Shown in pieces: positions 8,340 to 17,724 of a stretch of 64,000 nt of DNA (positions are counted from its first letter, which is position 1; every line of letters starts with the position of its first letter). Below the pieces are notes generated by a model. The model made no database searches, was not told the DNA's origin, and saw only the letters and a program-made list of their open reading frames with translations. Origin of the DNA: CAZCDS01 sp964497585 (GTDB taxonomy: Bacteria; Desulfobacterota; Desulfomonilia; Desulfomonilales; Desulfomonilaceae); assembly GCA_964497585.1 (NCBI GenBank), contig CAZCDS010000030.1:6609-70608 (forward strand), written 5' to 3'. Made by a program: the position numbers and the translations under genes.

Positions 8340-9044
8340 ATGCGTACCATAATGAGAGAATTCCACTGGTGCAGCCTTACCGCGCTTGTGCTCGTCATTG
8401 TCTCGGCCGGCGCGGCTCCCACGGCCCCACCCCTTGAGCTTGAGAACCGGCTGACCGAGTGCTCGGACGCGATCAAGGACGTGATGGAGGCGCCGGACGG
8501 GGGAATCCCCGCTGATTTGCTCAGACGCAGTCGGGCCATAATCATTTTTCCGAGCGTTCTGAAGGCCGGACTCGGCATCGGTGGACACTACGGCAACGGA
8601 GTTATTCTTCGCCGCGATCCCTCAACAGGCAAATGGGGACCGCCGGCATTTATCAGTCTGGTGGGAGGAAGCGTCGGCTGGCAGGTCGGGATTCAGTCTA
8701 CCCAACTGGTTCTGCTTGTGATGAGCCCCGTGAGCTTGAAAAGCCTCTTCCGGGGCAAGGTGACCATAGGCGCGGACGCGTCGGTTGCAGCGGGCCCGGT
8801 TGGGAGAGACGCTTCCGCGGGCACGGATATAGCTCTGTCCGCAGGCATGCTTTCCTATTCACGTGCAAAGGGGCTCTTCGCGGGCGTGTCCCTCAAAGGG
8901 AGCATCATCGAGCCCGACTGGGAAGCCAATGAAGCATACTACGGATCGGACGTCTCTATCATCGACATATTCTTCCAGGGAAGGGGCAGACCTTCCCGTG
9001 CCGCCAGAAATTTGATGAGACTGCTGAATAAATACAGCCGATAA
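8340..9044 (+). CDS. SYLF (Ysc84/DUF500) lipid-binding domain protein, exported
   Basis: A 234-residue protein: an N-terminal hydrophobic signal segment (about residues 8-27) followed by a complete SYLF domain. Diagnostic segments are RSRAIIIFPSVLKAGLGIGG, YGNGVILRRD, WGPPAFISLVGGSVGWQVG, and GADASVAAGPVGRDAS ending with SYSRAKGLFAGVSLKGS. In eukaryotes this domain binds phosphoinositides; in bacteria it is a periplasmic or membrane-associated lipid-binding module of unclear role. A second in-frame ATG lies at 8352. The gene is followed 41 bases later by a GNAT gene. Confidence 0.85.
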   Translation: MRTIMREFHWCSLTALVLVIVSAGAAPTAPPLELENRLTECSDAIKDVMEAPDGGIPADLLRRSRAIIIFPSVLKAGLGIGGHYGNGVILRRDPSTGKWGPPAFISLVGGSVGWQVGIQSTQLVLLVMSPVSLKSLFRGKVTIGADASVAAGPVGRDASAGTDIALSAGMLSYSRAKGLFAGVSLKGSIIEPDWEANEAYYGSDVSIIDIFFQGRGRPSRAARNLMRLLNKYSR

Positions 9045-9085
9045 GATGCAGGCGGTCTGCAGCGCCTGGGGAGAGGTAAGAAACA

Positions 9086-9565
9086 GTGCAGTTGACAGGA
9101 TACTATCCCGGAGTTGCAGGCAAGGTAACGGAGCTTCACGCGGTCTATTACCACGAGAACTGGGGATTTGACATAACCTTCGAGACGCAGGTGGGAAGGG
9201 AACTCTGCGAGTTCTTCAGCGAGGTGCAAGATGGGCGAGACGGCTTTTGGGCCGCCACCGTCAAGGGAAAGTTTGCCGGCGCAGTGGCGATAGACGGACG
9301 CGACAGGGACGCGGCACGTCTGAGATGGTTCATCGTCGATCCGAAATTCCATAACCGGGGCATCGGAGCATCACTCCTCAAAAAGGCCATCCAGTTCTGC
9401 AATGAGGCCGGTCACCATAAAGTCATCCTTTTCACCTTCGAAGGTCTCGACGAAGCTCGCCGCCTGTATGAAAGGGCAGGATTTGTGCTCACCGAGGAGT
9501 CGCCCATTGACAAATGGGGACAGACCATAAAAGAGCAGGAATTCGAGTTGCGCCTGGAACCGTAG
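9086..9565 (+). CDS. GNAT family N-acetyltransferase
   Basis: A 159-residue acetyltransferase starting at GTG 9086. The acetyl-CoA binding motif A is seen as VDPKFHNRGIGASLLKKAI (about residues 77-95), with motif B ILFTFEGLDEARRLYERAGF. The N-terminal YYHENWGFDITFETQVGREL matches the acetyltransferase half of MarR-GNAT fusion proteins, but no MarR domain is present here. The acceptor substrate is unknown. Confidence 0.8.
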   Translation: MQLTGYYPGVAGKVTELHAVYYHENWGFDITFETQVGRELCEFFSEVQDGRDGFWAATVKGKFAGAVAIDGRDRDAARLRWFIVDPKFHNRGIGASLLKKAIQFCNEAGHHKVILFTFEGLDEARRLYERAGFVLTEESPIDKWGQTIKEQEFELRLEP

Positions 9566-9775
9566 ACACTCCCTCGGTCGTTCATATCGCTGCCCGACCA
9601 AACGGTCGCCCCGGCTTGCGAAAATCCGAGACGTCCCAACCCGAGACCCTGAGAAGAGATTCGAAAGGAATTTTCGACCGCAGCCGCACAAAGAAGATAA
9701 GAACCAAGGGTTCACCGAGGAGAGCCCTTTCGCAAGAGGGTCTCCCCCGATCGATGATTCGAACCCCAAATGGTA

Positions 9776-10237
9776 TTACTCCTTTGCACCGTGGGCTGTG
9801 AGGAGTCTGACCACGTTGACGAATCCGCCCCGGGACGCCCATTTCAGGGCCGTATCGCCGTCCTTGTCTTTTGCGTGCACGTCTGCTCCGTGGCTGAGCA
9901 GCAGTTCGACCGTCTCTGCTGCACCGGTCATGGCCGCGCCCATCAGGGCCGTCAACCCTCGCTTGCTCACGGCATTGACGTCCGCGCCCTTCTTGATGAG
10001 AAGTTTCACCGCGGGGAGCTTCCCGTTGGTGGCTGCCACCATCAAGGGAGTGACACCCCCGTCGGTCGCCTTGTTCACGTCGACTCCTCTCTCAAGGAGA
10101 ATTCTGATCTTGCCGGTCCGGCCCTTCTCGGCCGCTCCAAGCAGTTGGTCGAAGGGATCGTCGGCTGACGTTCCCGTCGCGTAACTTGCGAGAACGACCA
10201 GGACGGTCAGGCCGAGGGCGCTTGGGATGCCTTTCAT
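9776..10237 (-). CDS. Small exported ankyrin-repeat protein
   Basis: A 153-residue protein with an N-terminal signal peptide (KGIPSALGLTVLVVLASYA, likely cleaved near GTSA) and four ankyrin repeats: QLLGAAEKGRTGKIRILLER, GVTPLMVAATNGKLPAVKLL, GLTALMGAAMTGAAETVELL and GDTALKWASRGGFVNVVRLL. Start ATG 10237 is chosen because it precedes the signal peptide; longer frames upstream have no support. Likely a periplasmic protein-protein interaction module. A much larger ankyrin protein is encoded at 50152. Confidence 0.8.
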   Translation of the reverse strand: MKGIPSALGLTVLVVLASYATGTSADDPFDQLLGAAEKGRTGKIRILLERGVDVNKATDGGVTPLMVAATNGKLPAVKLLIKKGADVNAVSKRGLTALMGAAMTGAAETVELLLSHGADVHAKDKDGDTALKWASRGGFVNVVRLLTAHGAKE

Positions 10238-10472
10238 GGAAGACTCCCGGAGGTTGGTTGACGAACGCGAATCGTGGCGACCTTCTCCCGATTCTGAAAT
10301 GTCAGCCCGAAGAGAACCTTCCCGAAAAAGCGGGGGCCTCAACCTGTGCAATGAACCCGAGAGGGCTTCTGCCACATCGAGGGCAGCTCGGAATCGGTAC
10401 CCGGCACACGTCAGATAAGGATTCTTTGACGCAGGAACGACGATTGCCGCAACGTGTTTTGTTGCTACCGGC

Positions 10473-13400
10473 TCAAGTCCCGTCAATAGCGCTGCGAACG
10501 GAACCAAGCAGCTCTCCTATTTTAAAGGGTTTGCTGACCATACCTTTGGCTCTGGCGTCGAGAAACATCTTTGTTTTCCCGTTTACAGCAAATCCGCTCG
10601 CGACGAGAGCTTTGACCTGAGGGTCTATTCTTAGCAGCTCCTCAAGACACTGTTTCCCGCCCATCTCAGGCATAATCAAGTCGAGAATGACAAGAGCAAT
10701 GTTTCTTTCCGCCTGAGTGTAGATCTCCAGAGCCTCTTTCCCGCTGCCTGCAACAATCACCGAGTATCCCGCATCTTCCAAGATCCTCTTGGCCAGCTCC
10801 TGAATCAACTCTTCATCGTCCACCACGAGAATGGTTTCGGTCCCACCCAAGGGCATCGATTTCTTTTTAGTCGTCTCAACAGGGAGCTCAGTTTCCTCAG
10901 CTACCGGGAGGTAAATATCAAATGTCGTTCCTTTTCCCGGCCGGCTCTGACACGTGATATACCCACCATGCATTTTAACAATGCCGAATACCGTTGACAG
11001 GCCCAGGCCGCTTCGTTCTGCAAGTCCCTTGGTCGTGAAAAAAGGCTCGAAGATGTGTTCCAATACCTCTTTGTCCATGCCGTGTCCCGTGTCCGAGACT
11101 GTGAGTTGAACATACCGTCCTGGAACACATCCCGGATGAGCTTTGGAGAATTGATCGTCGAGGGTTACGTTCCTTGTTTCAAATGAAAGCCTTCCACCAA
11201 GGGGCATGGCATCGCTGGCGTTCAACCCGAGGTTCACGAGGACCTGTTCAATCTGACCGGCATCAGCCTGAATCCGGCCGACAAGAGGGTCAAGCTTCAT
11301 TTCTATATCGACCATCTTTGGTATGGTTCGATAGAGGAGCTTTCTTGTTCGTCGTATCTGCTTATTGAGGTTGCAAGGCTCAAACTTGCTATCCACTTTT
11401 CGACTAAAGGTAAGGAGCTGCCGCACCAGCTCTGCGCCTCGCTCAGCAGCATGGCTTATGGCATCGAGGTCTTCGGTACTCTGCCCCTTTTTCTCAAGGA
11501 TTGGATGGAGCATCTCTGTGTAGCCTGAAATGATTTGGAGCAGGTTGTTGAAATCGTGAGCGATGCCACCGGCCAGAATCCCGATCGATTCCATTTTTTG
11601 GGCCTGCAGGAGCTGCTTTTCGAGCTTTTTTTGCTCGGTCACGTCTCTCATTATGCCCTGGTAACCAAGGATCTCGCCGTTCTTACCATAACGGACACTT
11701 GCCGTGAGCAAAGCTTCGAAGACCGTTCCGTCTTTTTTGCGGAGTCGTATCGGGAAATCTTTTATTGAGCCGGCTTTCTCTATGGCCTCCTGGTAGATTT
11801 TTCGATCGGCCGTATCCGCGTAGGTTTGTTTGGCAAGGAGATTTTGGAATTCGTTCTTATCATAGCCGAAAAGCTCGCAGCAGGCTTGGTTCACATCCAG
11901 GATGGTGCCATCCCGGCTGGTGACGAATACCGCGTCCCTTGAATCCTCAAAGAGAGCCCGGTAGCGTTGTTCGCTTTCGAGACGGGCTCGTTCAGCCCGT
12001 ACGATTTCCGTAACATCGGAAATCGCGCTGACAGTGCCCTTTGAGGCATCGGAACGATCAAGGTACGTGCTCCTCAGGTACGCCCGGAATGAAGTACCGT
12101 CTGTTTTCATGAATTCCGTATGTGTTTCCCCGAAGATGCCATTCTCAAGGTTGCTGTAAACCGCTTGCCTTGCCGTCATATACTCGGCATCCGACCCGTA
12201 CATCATGCTGGTCGGTTTCCCGACGTATTCGGACTCGTCCTTGAATCCGAACATCTTCTCCCACTCTTCATTTGCCCATTTGATGCGCCGGTTTTCCGTT
12301 AGGACGAGCCCCACCGGGGTAGCCACAAGTATGCTCCTCATCATGTATTCATGTTCTCGGAGCGCCTCCTCGGCCTGTTTCTGCTGGGTGATGTCGTTGA
12401 AGGCGCTCAAGAGCATCGGCTTTCCTTGCAAGTGGATCATGACGGCAGAGAACAGACCGTGCCGAAGGCTTCCATCTTTCCTTGGTAAATCCCTTTCAAG
12501 ATTGACGAGGGAAACCTCTTTCTCCATCTGCTGGAGCTGGCAAGCCCTTTCGTTCTGATCTTTCCATGTTCCTATTTCAACCTCTGTTTTGCCCAAGACC
12601 TCTTCTCGCTTATATCCGGAGCTCTTGAGAAACGCGTCGTTCACTTCAACGATCCTTCCATCGTTCAGCGAGGTGATCGCCATGGGTACAGGAGCAAATT
12701 GAAATGCGCTGGAGAACTTTTCTTCGCTCTCGCGCAGCGTCGCTTCCATGGCCTTCTGATCAGAGATATTTCGGACCACGTGCACGCATCCCATAACGCG
12801 ACCCTCGGAATCGGCGAGCGGCGACACCGTTACGTAAAGGTGTCCTCCGAGCGTCTCGTCGTACACTTCCGCGCTGTGCACTCCGCCGTCTCTGAGCAGC
12901 TTGAGATGTGGCCAGTAATCCGGGGGACTATTGGAACCGTGGATCACCTGGTAGCACACCTTTCCTACCGCTTCCTCGGGAGAAAAACCCAATACCTCTG
13001 CCATGGCACGGTTGGCCCGCAAGATCCTGTTGTTCTCGTCCAAAATGCATATCAGGTCGGGTACCGCATCGAAAGTACGTTCCCATTCCTCTTTGGCTTG
13101 CAAGAGCGCCTCTTCAGCACGTTTGCGCTCACTGATGTCCAGGAACGACCCCATGACCGCAATAGGCGTTCCGTCGGACTCTCGCACCAGAGCTATTGCG
13201 GCCTGAACATCCAAGGGAGCACCGTCCTTCCGCCTGGCTACTAGCTCACCGATCCATGACCCTGTTTTGGCTGCGATTCGTACTGCTTCTTCGGCCTCTT
13301 TCTCCGTGATCCAGAAATCGCGCACCCGTTTGCCCCGGACTTCCTCCTCATGGTCATATCCCCAGAGCCGGAGAGCCGCGGGATTCACATAGGCTATCTT

Positions 13401-14984
13401 CCCGTCAAGGTCTCCGATGGCAATGCCGCTGATAGAAGACTCCATCGCGCTCGTCTTTACGTTCAGCGCCGCCTCCACCCGCTTGAACTCGGTTATGTCG
13501 CTGCAGACACCCTCGATTGCCACGATGCGACCCGTTTCGTCAAAGATCCCGTTGTTTGACTGAATTATCCATCTCTCGTTCCCATCTGGATCAATAACTT
13601 TGTATTCATACGTTGGCGGCACTTTTCCACGCAACAGATCGGCCCAAACATCTTCGAAGTAATCAGCAAAATCAGGATGCATTATCCGGCGGATGAGCAA
13701 AGGCTCTCTGAGAAATTCTTCAGTGCTGTACCCAAAAACCGCCTTGGCCGCGGGATTGAAGTATTCGTACGTTCCGTCGGGTAGTGACATCCGATAAGCT
13801 GCTTCTCGAAGCCGTTCGAGGAGGCCTTGGAATTTTTTTTCCCTCTCCTGGATCTCCTTGTGCGATCTCTTGTCTTCGGTGACCTCTTTGAAGACGAGGA
13901 CCACGCCCAATGTGTTGCCGGCTTCATCCCGGATCGGGGCTGTAGTATCCTCAAGAATCCGCTCTGTGCCGTCTCTCGCGATAAGGACCGAGTCATTGGA
14001 AAGAGCAATCGTTTCCTCGGTCTCAAGAATCTTCTGAACAGGATTCACACACCTCTCCCGAGTCTGTTCATCGACGATGTGGAAAACTTTTTGTATGGCC
14101 GTACCGACGGCCTCCTGTTCAGGCCAGCCCGTCAGCTCCTCTGCCGCTCTGTTCAAGGCCACGACGCGTCCTTCAGTGTCAGTGGTGATGACACCGTCGC
14201 CGATAGACCGAAGGGTAACCACAAAACGATCTCTTTCTGTGCAAAGCGCCTGATAGGATCTCTGCAGCCTCTTATTGTGCGCTTTTGCTTTCTTCAAGTT
14301 GTCCAACCATCGATCCAGGAGAACGCCATCGCGCTCTGAACTGAGGAATTGTTCCGGAGGAAGGTAGGAGAAGTTGTCGTAAACTTCCGAGCCCACCGCG
14401 ACAATTGGATGTGTCGCCAGCACGTCTAGCAACATTGCCGGTTCGAAGCAACGACAATCATACTGGAAGATGACAAGAGCTTTGCTTCCCGGCAAAAACT
14501 CATTCAACTTTGCCTCGTACTCCATGAGCCTTTCCGATCCTGGAACTCCTCGGAGGGCCCACTTCATTTCTGCTGCCACTCTCAGGGCCAAATAACCCTC
14601 TTTCAGTGCCTTGTCAGTCTCGGTTTTGAGGAGCTCGATCATCATATCCGGCTCGAAAACACCGCCCGACAGGTATGATTCGGACACACTAATGATTGCG
14701 AACTGCCCACTCTCCACATATTTTGCGAGATCTGCACCATCGTCCTGCAAGTAGCTCTTGACTGTCTCCGCAGTGCCAGCGTCCGCGATGCAGAGCACCT
14801 TCTCGTTTCTTTCCAGACCCAGCCTCATAAACCGTGTGAGCAGTTCACGATGCTCCTGATCCGTTTGGTACAGGTGACAGAGGCGATCACCTGGCGCCAG
14901 CTTCTTTATTTCAAATGAGGAGTCGTTCTGGAAGGCATTGGTCTGATCGGAGTGTTGGCGTCCTGAATGGCGTTGCTTGGTCAC
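10473..14984 (-). CDS. Hybrid sensor histidine kinase: MEDS domain, seven PAS domains, kinase core, receiver
   Basis: A 1503-residue soluble kinase without transmembrane segments. Order: MEDS sensory domain (about residues 25-210; DRLCHLYQT, ALRVAAEMKWALRG, FQYDCRCF), seven PAS/PAC units (about 252-370, 385-500, 508-622, 632-745, 755-870, 877-995, 1005-1118), HisKA with H1143 in IAHDFNN, HATPase with N1255, DTGHGMD (1298-1304) and GLGLS (1326-1330), then a receiver with D1389/D1390, phospho-acceptor D1435 and K1485. MEDS domains occur in DcmR-type and methanogen/methylotroph regulators and may bind C1 or hydrocarbon ligands; this is family knowledge. No output regulator gene is adjacent, so it probably phosphorylates a response regulator elsewhere. 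Confidence 0.9.
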   Translation of the reverse strand: MTKQRHSGRQHSDQTNAFQNDSSFEIKKLAPGDRLCHLYQTDQEHRELLTRFMRLGLERNEKVLCIADAGTAETVKSYLQDDGADLAKYVESGQFAIISVSESYLSGGVFEPDMMIELLKTETDKALKEGYLALRVAAEMKWALRGVPGSERLMEYEAKLNEFLPGSKALVIFQYDCRCFEPAMLLDVLATHPIVAVGSEVYDNFSYLPPEQFLSSERDGVLLDRWLDNLKKAKAHNKRLQRSYQALCTERDRFVVTLRSIGDGVITTDTEGRVVALNRAAEELTGWPEQEAVGTAIQKVFHIVDEQTRERCVNPVQKILETEETIALSNDSVLIARDGTERILEDTTAPIRDEAGNTLGVVLVFKEVTEDKRSHKEIQEREKKFQGLLERLREAAYRMSLPDGTYEYFNPAAKAVFGYSTEEFLREPLLIRRIMHPDFADYFEDVWADLLRGKVPPTYEYKVIDPDGNERWIIQSNNGIFDETGRIVAIEGVCSDITEFKRVEAALNVKTSAMESSISGIAIGDLDGKIAYVNPAALRLWGYDHEEEVRGKRVRDFWITEKEAEEAVRIAAKTGSWIGELVARRKDGAPLDVQAAIALVRESDGTPIAVMGSFLDISERKRAEEALLQAKEEWERTFDAVPDLICILDENNRILRANRAMAEVLGFSPEEAVGKVCYQVIHGSNSPPDYWPHLKLLRDGGVHSAEVYDETLGGHLYVTVSPLADSEGRVMGCVHVVRNISDQKAMEATLRESEEKFSSAFQFAPVPMAITSLNDGRIVEVNDAFLKSSGYKREEVLGKTEVEIGTWKDQNERACQLQQMEKEVSLVNLERDLPRKDGSLRHGLFSAVMIHLQGKPMLLSAFNDITQQKQAEEALREHEYMMRSILVATPVGLVLTENRRIKWANEEWEKMFGFKDESEYVGKPTSMMYGSDAEYMTARQAVYSNLENGIFGETHTEFMKTDGTSFRAYLRSTYLDRSDASKGTVSAISDVTEIVRAERARLESEQRYRALFEDSRDAVFVTSRDGTILDVNQACCELFGYDKNEFQNLLAKQTYADTADRKIYQEAIEKAGSIKDFPIRLRKKDGTVFEALLTASVRYGKNGEILGYQGIMRDVTEQKKLEKQLLQAQKMESIGILAGGIAHDFNNLLQIISGYTEMLHPILEKKGQSTEDLDAISHAAERGAELVRQLLTFSRKVDSKFEPCNLNKQIRRTRKLLYRTIPKMVDIEMKLDPLVGRIQADAGQIEQVLVNLGLNASDAMPLGGRLSFETRNVTLDDQFSKAHPGCVPGRYVQLTVSDTGHGMDKEVLEHIFEPFFTTKGLAERSGLGLSTVFGIVKMHGGYITCQSRPGKGTTFDIYLPVAEETELPVETTKKKSMPLGGTETILVVDDEELIQELAKRILEDAGYSVIVAGSGKEALEIYTQAERNIALVILDLIMPEMGGKQCLEELLRIDPQVKALVASGFAVNGKTKMFLDARAKGMVSKPFKIGELLGSVRSAIDGT

Positions 14985-15651
14985 GCAGACCTCCTTACCT
15001 GCGCCGGGCCCTGATTAGACCCGATAACGGCCACCGAATAAGATTATGCGGTGGAGCTGCCTTTCAAGGGCCGCAGGGGCTGGGGTTCGTCTAAGTACAA
15101 AAAGGTCACAGGACGGCTTCTAGAAGACACAACAGGGACAAGACCATCATCCCGTCGCCCAAGGACCCTCTTCTGTTCCTATTTGTGATTGTACTTCCCC
15201 GGACGCATGCAGTCAACCGTCCTGTTCCTGCGTGTTCTCACTCGAACATGGCTTCATGATGACCTGTCAAGGGAAAGGACGAAGCCACATTGAGCAAGCG
15301 ACTAATCCCTTGACTTTTCGGCCCAGCTTGTGGGGCTTTAGGGTCAAGTCCACCGGTTGGTCGGCTAGACATCCTGAAAGCACGCTTATGCCCCCCTTTC
15401 ACACTTTTTCTGGGCCAAACCGGAGTATTTTTTTGGAATGGCAGTGAAGCGATATCATGAGGCATTCTTCCTTGGATAGAGAGTCACCCCAGCTAATGCC
15501 CAGTAATGCGTCGGCGGCCGGTGGGAACTGTCCGTCAGAAGGTCTTATCAAGCAAAAGGCCTCGGATGTGGTTGCTCGCCTCATCCCCAAATCGGGGAAC
15601 CCTTCATTCTACTAGGCTACCTAACATCCGACACATCAAGTACTAGCATAA
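14985..15651. other. Intergenic region, no gene recognised
   Basis: About 670 bases upstream of the kinase gene and downstream of the Old Yellow Enzyme gene. No frame shows family motifs or a ribosome-binding site. It likely contains the kinase promoter. A partial dyad TTGAC ... GTCAA spans about 15310-15345, which I cannot interpret. Confidence 0.35.
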
Positions 15652-15900
15652 TCAATCAGTTGGTGCAACAGCGAAAATGGCACGAGCCCGATCTTCGAGG
15701 TATGCAAACAGAAAGCTCAATATGTCGTTCTTTCTTATGATGCCCGCCAAATCTCCTTGCTTATCCAGCACCGGTCCGAAGCACATGTTGGCACTCAGGA
15801 ATTGGTCGCACAGAGCGCTGGTTTTTCCCCGCTCGGTCCGTGAGGTCAGATACAGTTTTCCTTTGTCACTAGAATGATCCTCATTCTCGTGAATCGTCAT
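15652..15900 (-). pseudogene. CBS-domain fragment overlapping the end of the OYE gene
   Basis: The frame ending at 15652 encodes at most about 82 residues after an ATG at 15900 and contains the second half of one CBS motif: ALCDQFLSANMCFGPVLDKQ then GDLAGIIRKNDILSFLFAYL. A normal CBS module needs two such motifs of about 60 residues each. No ribosome-binding site precedes the ATG, and the start overlaps the last 20 bases of the upstream gene, so this looks like the 3' remnant of a CBS-pair gene truncated next to the OYE gene. A translationally coupled mini-protein is the alternative. Confidence 0.45.
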
Positions 15901-16987
15901 AAAAAGGAAAGTCTGTGTAGCCCTCAGCGTCAAACGAGTACCAAACTTTGACCTCTGCTGGCGGATTGAGCGGCCATTCATTGGCAAATCGCTCCACGAG
16001 ATCCGGATTGCTGATGAACGGACGTCCGAAGGATATCAGGTCGGCGTCCCCCTTTCTTATCGCTTCTTCCGCACTTTCTCGAGTGTAACCGCAATTGCCG
16101 ATGAGCGTTCCTTTGAATACTTCCCGGAACTCTGGAAGAGTCATCGGCTCACCGAGTTCGTGGAACCCGAATGCCAAACCATCAACAATATGCAGGTACC
16201 CAATTCCCTCTTCGTTCAAACGTGTTGCAACGTAGCGGAAGGTCTCGCGAAAATCCGGTGAGCCCATATCATTGAAATTGCCGTTCGGGGAAAGATGCAC
16301 ACCTACTCTGTCGCGAGGCCATATCTCACTCACGGATTCCACAATTTCGCCGAGGAATCGATATCGGTTCTCGAGACTGCCGCCGTATCGGTCCGTTCGA
16401 TGGTTGCTTTTGGACTGCAGGAACTGATCGATGAGATAGCCGTTCGCGGAATGGAGTTCGATTCCATCGAACCCGGCCTCTTTTGCACGACGAGCAGCCT
16501 CACGGTAATCATGCACGATTCCCGGTATCTCGTCAGTTTCCAGGGCACGGGGAGTCTCATATGGCTGTTTACCCAACGGCGTGTGGATGTAATCTCCACC
16601 ATGCTTTATGGCCGAAGCTGAGACCGGCAACTCTCCGTCCTCATGGAAGCCGCTGTGAGAAGCACGTCCGCAATGCCAAAGCTGGAGAAAGATTGAAGAT
16701 CCTCTCTCCTTAACGGCATGCACGACCTGTTTCCAAGCCCGTCCTTGTTCGTCGGTGTAAATCCCGGGAGAATTGAGCCACCCGATGCCTTGTCGAGAAA
16801 TGACGGTAGCCTCAGTAATCTGGAGCCCCGCCGAAGCCCTCTGGGCATAGTATTTAGCCATCAAAGCATTGGGCATGCGCTCTTTCCCGGCACGAGACCT
16901 GGTCAGCGGGGAAAAGACGATTCTGTTTGCGAGCGACAAACCGTCCCGCTGAAACGGTCGGAAAAGCGCTTGGTCGTTCGTATTCAT
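15881..16987 (-). CDS. Old Yellow Enzyme family FMN oxidoreductase (alkene/nitro reductase type)
   Basis: A 368-residue FMN-dependent TIM-barrel reductase of the NemA/OYE group. Residues seen: T29 in SPLTRSR near the FMN N5, W104 in QLWHCGR, and the substrate-binding H179-x-x-N182-x-Y184 in ELHSANGYLIDQFLQ, followed by RTDRYGGSLENR. The C-terminal phosphate-binding segment is ADLISFGRPFISNPDL. It would reduce activated C=C bonds or nitro groups with NAD(P)H. Length is typical. It is a single gene with no partner reductase nearby; the physiological substrate is unknown. Confidence 0.9.
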   Translation of the reverse strand: MNTNDQALFRPFQRDGLSLANRIVFSPLTRSRAGKERMPNALMAKYYAQRASAGLQITEATVISRQGIGWLNSPGIYTDEQGRAWKQVVHAVKERGSSIFLQLWHCGRASHSGFHEDGELPVSASAIKHGGDYIHTPLGKQPYETPRALETDEIPGIVHDYREAARRAKEAGFDGIELHSANGYLIDQFLQSKSNHRTDRYGGSLENRYRFLGEIVESVSEIWPRDRVGVHLSPNGNFNDMGSPDFRETFRYVATRLNEEGIGYLHIVDGLAFGFHELGEPMTLPEFREVFKGTLIGNCGYTRESAEEAIRKGDADLISFGRPFISNPDLVERFANEWPLNPPAEVKVWYSFDAEGYTDFPFYDDSRE

Positions 16988-17658
16988 AATCTCACCTTCC
17001 GTACGTAAATTCCGTAACGGAGGGTTTCCTCCGCTTCCGGGGTACTAAGATCATAGGCACCCAATGGCGAAGAGCAAGACCGACTGCAAATATCCGAGGT
17101 CATGACCGCTATAGCTTTGCCCTTTGGTCGGAGTCAGGCAGGCGCAGTGACTGCCAAAGCCATTGAATTGTATTTCGCGGTTCTCCTCATATCGCTCCCG
17201 GAGAAATGACGAACGAATTGAGTACCATCCTTTCCAGTTTGCTATGAGTTCGATTGCCCGCGCTTTATGAGCCTAATCGAATTTCGCCAGACGCGGATCC
17301 ACCTTCCAAAGATCAGGACACCGGCGAGGGGCTTTCGGTCATTCATTTTGGCAACGGCTATACGAGTCCGGACTCTTGGCAAGGGCAAGATCGTGATTGA
17401 CAGGGGCATCTGGTGAGGTACAATCAACTCGCGAAACAACGGATCTCTTGTTCAACAGGGCGGTGCCCATGTTGCTATCAGGTCTGGTGGGAGGAGATTG
17501 GAGGACCTCCCGGTTACGGGACATCGTCCCGCGCCTGCCCGCGGTCTCGAAGCCCTGAAAAAGACAACAGGACCGTTTCTTCATGGCGCTGGAAAGCAGT
17601 GCGTTCCGTTGCAAGCTCCTAATTTCACAGAGCGCCCCGCTGGTCATAGGAGGACTCA
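16988..17658. other. Intergenic region between divergent OYE and DUF169 genes
   Basis: About 670 bases without a supportable gene. Frames in it are short, lack motifs, and lack ribosome-binding sites. Promoters for both flanking genes are expected here but none was clearly recognised. Confidence 0.35.
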
Positions 17659-17724
17659 ATGAGAGCGCTCGCTTACGTATTGCGAGGAGATGTCCGGCAT
17701 GAACCTGCAGGAGAATTGGCCTGA
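17659..17724 (+). CDS. Possible 21-codon leader ORF in front of the DUF169 gene
   Basis: An ATG at 17659 is preceded by a near-perfect Shine-Dalgarno, AGGAGGA at 17648-17654, with a 5-base gap. The frame reads MRALAYVLRGDVRHEPAGEL plus Ala and stops at TGA 17722-17724, inside the start of the DUF169 gene in another frame. The better ribosome-binding site belongs to this mini-ORF, so it may couple or attenuate translation of the downstream gene. Alternatively it is a remnant of a longer gene. Evidence is position and signal strength only. Confidence 0.3.
   Translation: MRALAYVLRGDVRHEPAGELA

Noticed and set aside
9752..9775. tRNA-like GGGGTTCGAATC on the minus strand
   Set aside because: The T-loop-like heptamer is there, but the flanking bases do not form the T-stem and no acceptor, D or anticodon arms can be built.
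9566..9775. Small ORFs after the GNAT gene
   Set aside because: No motifs, no ribosome-binding site, and they overlap each other on both strands.
15232..15590. Possible genes on either strand between the kinase and OYE genes
   Set aside because: Overlapping frames under 75 codons with no motifs or start signals.
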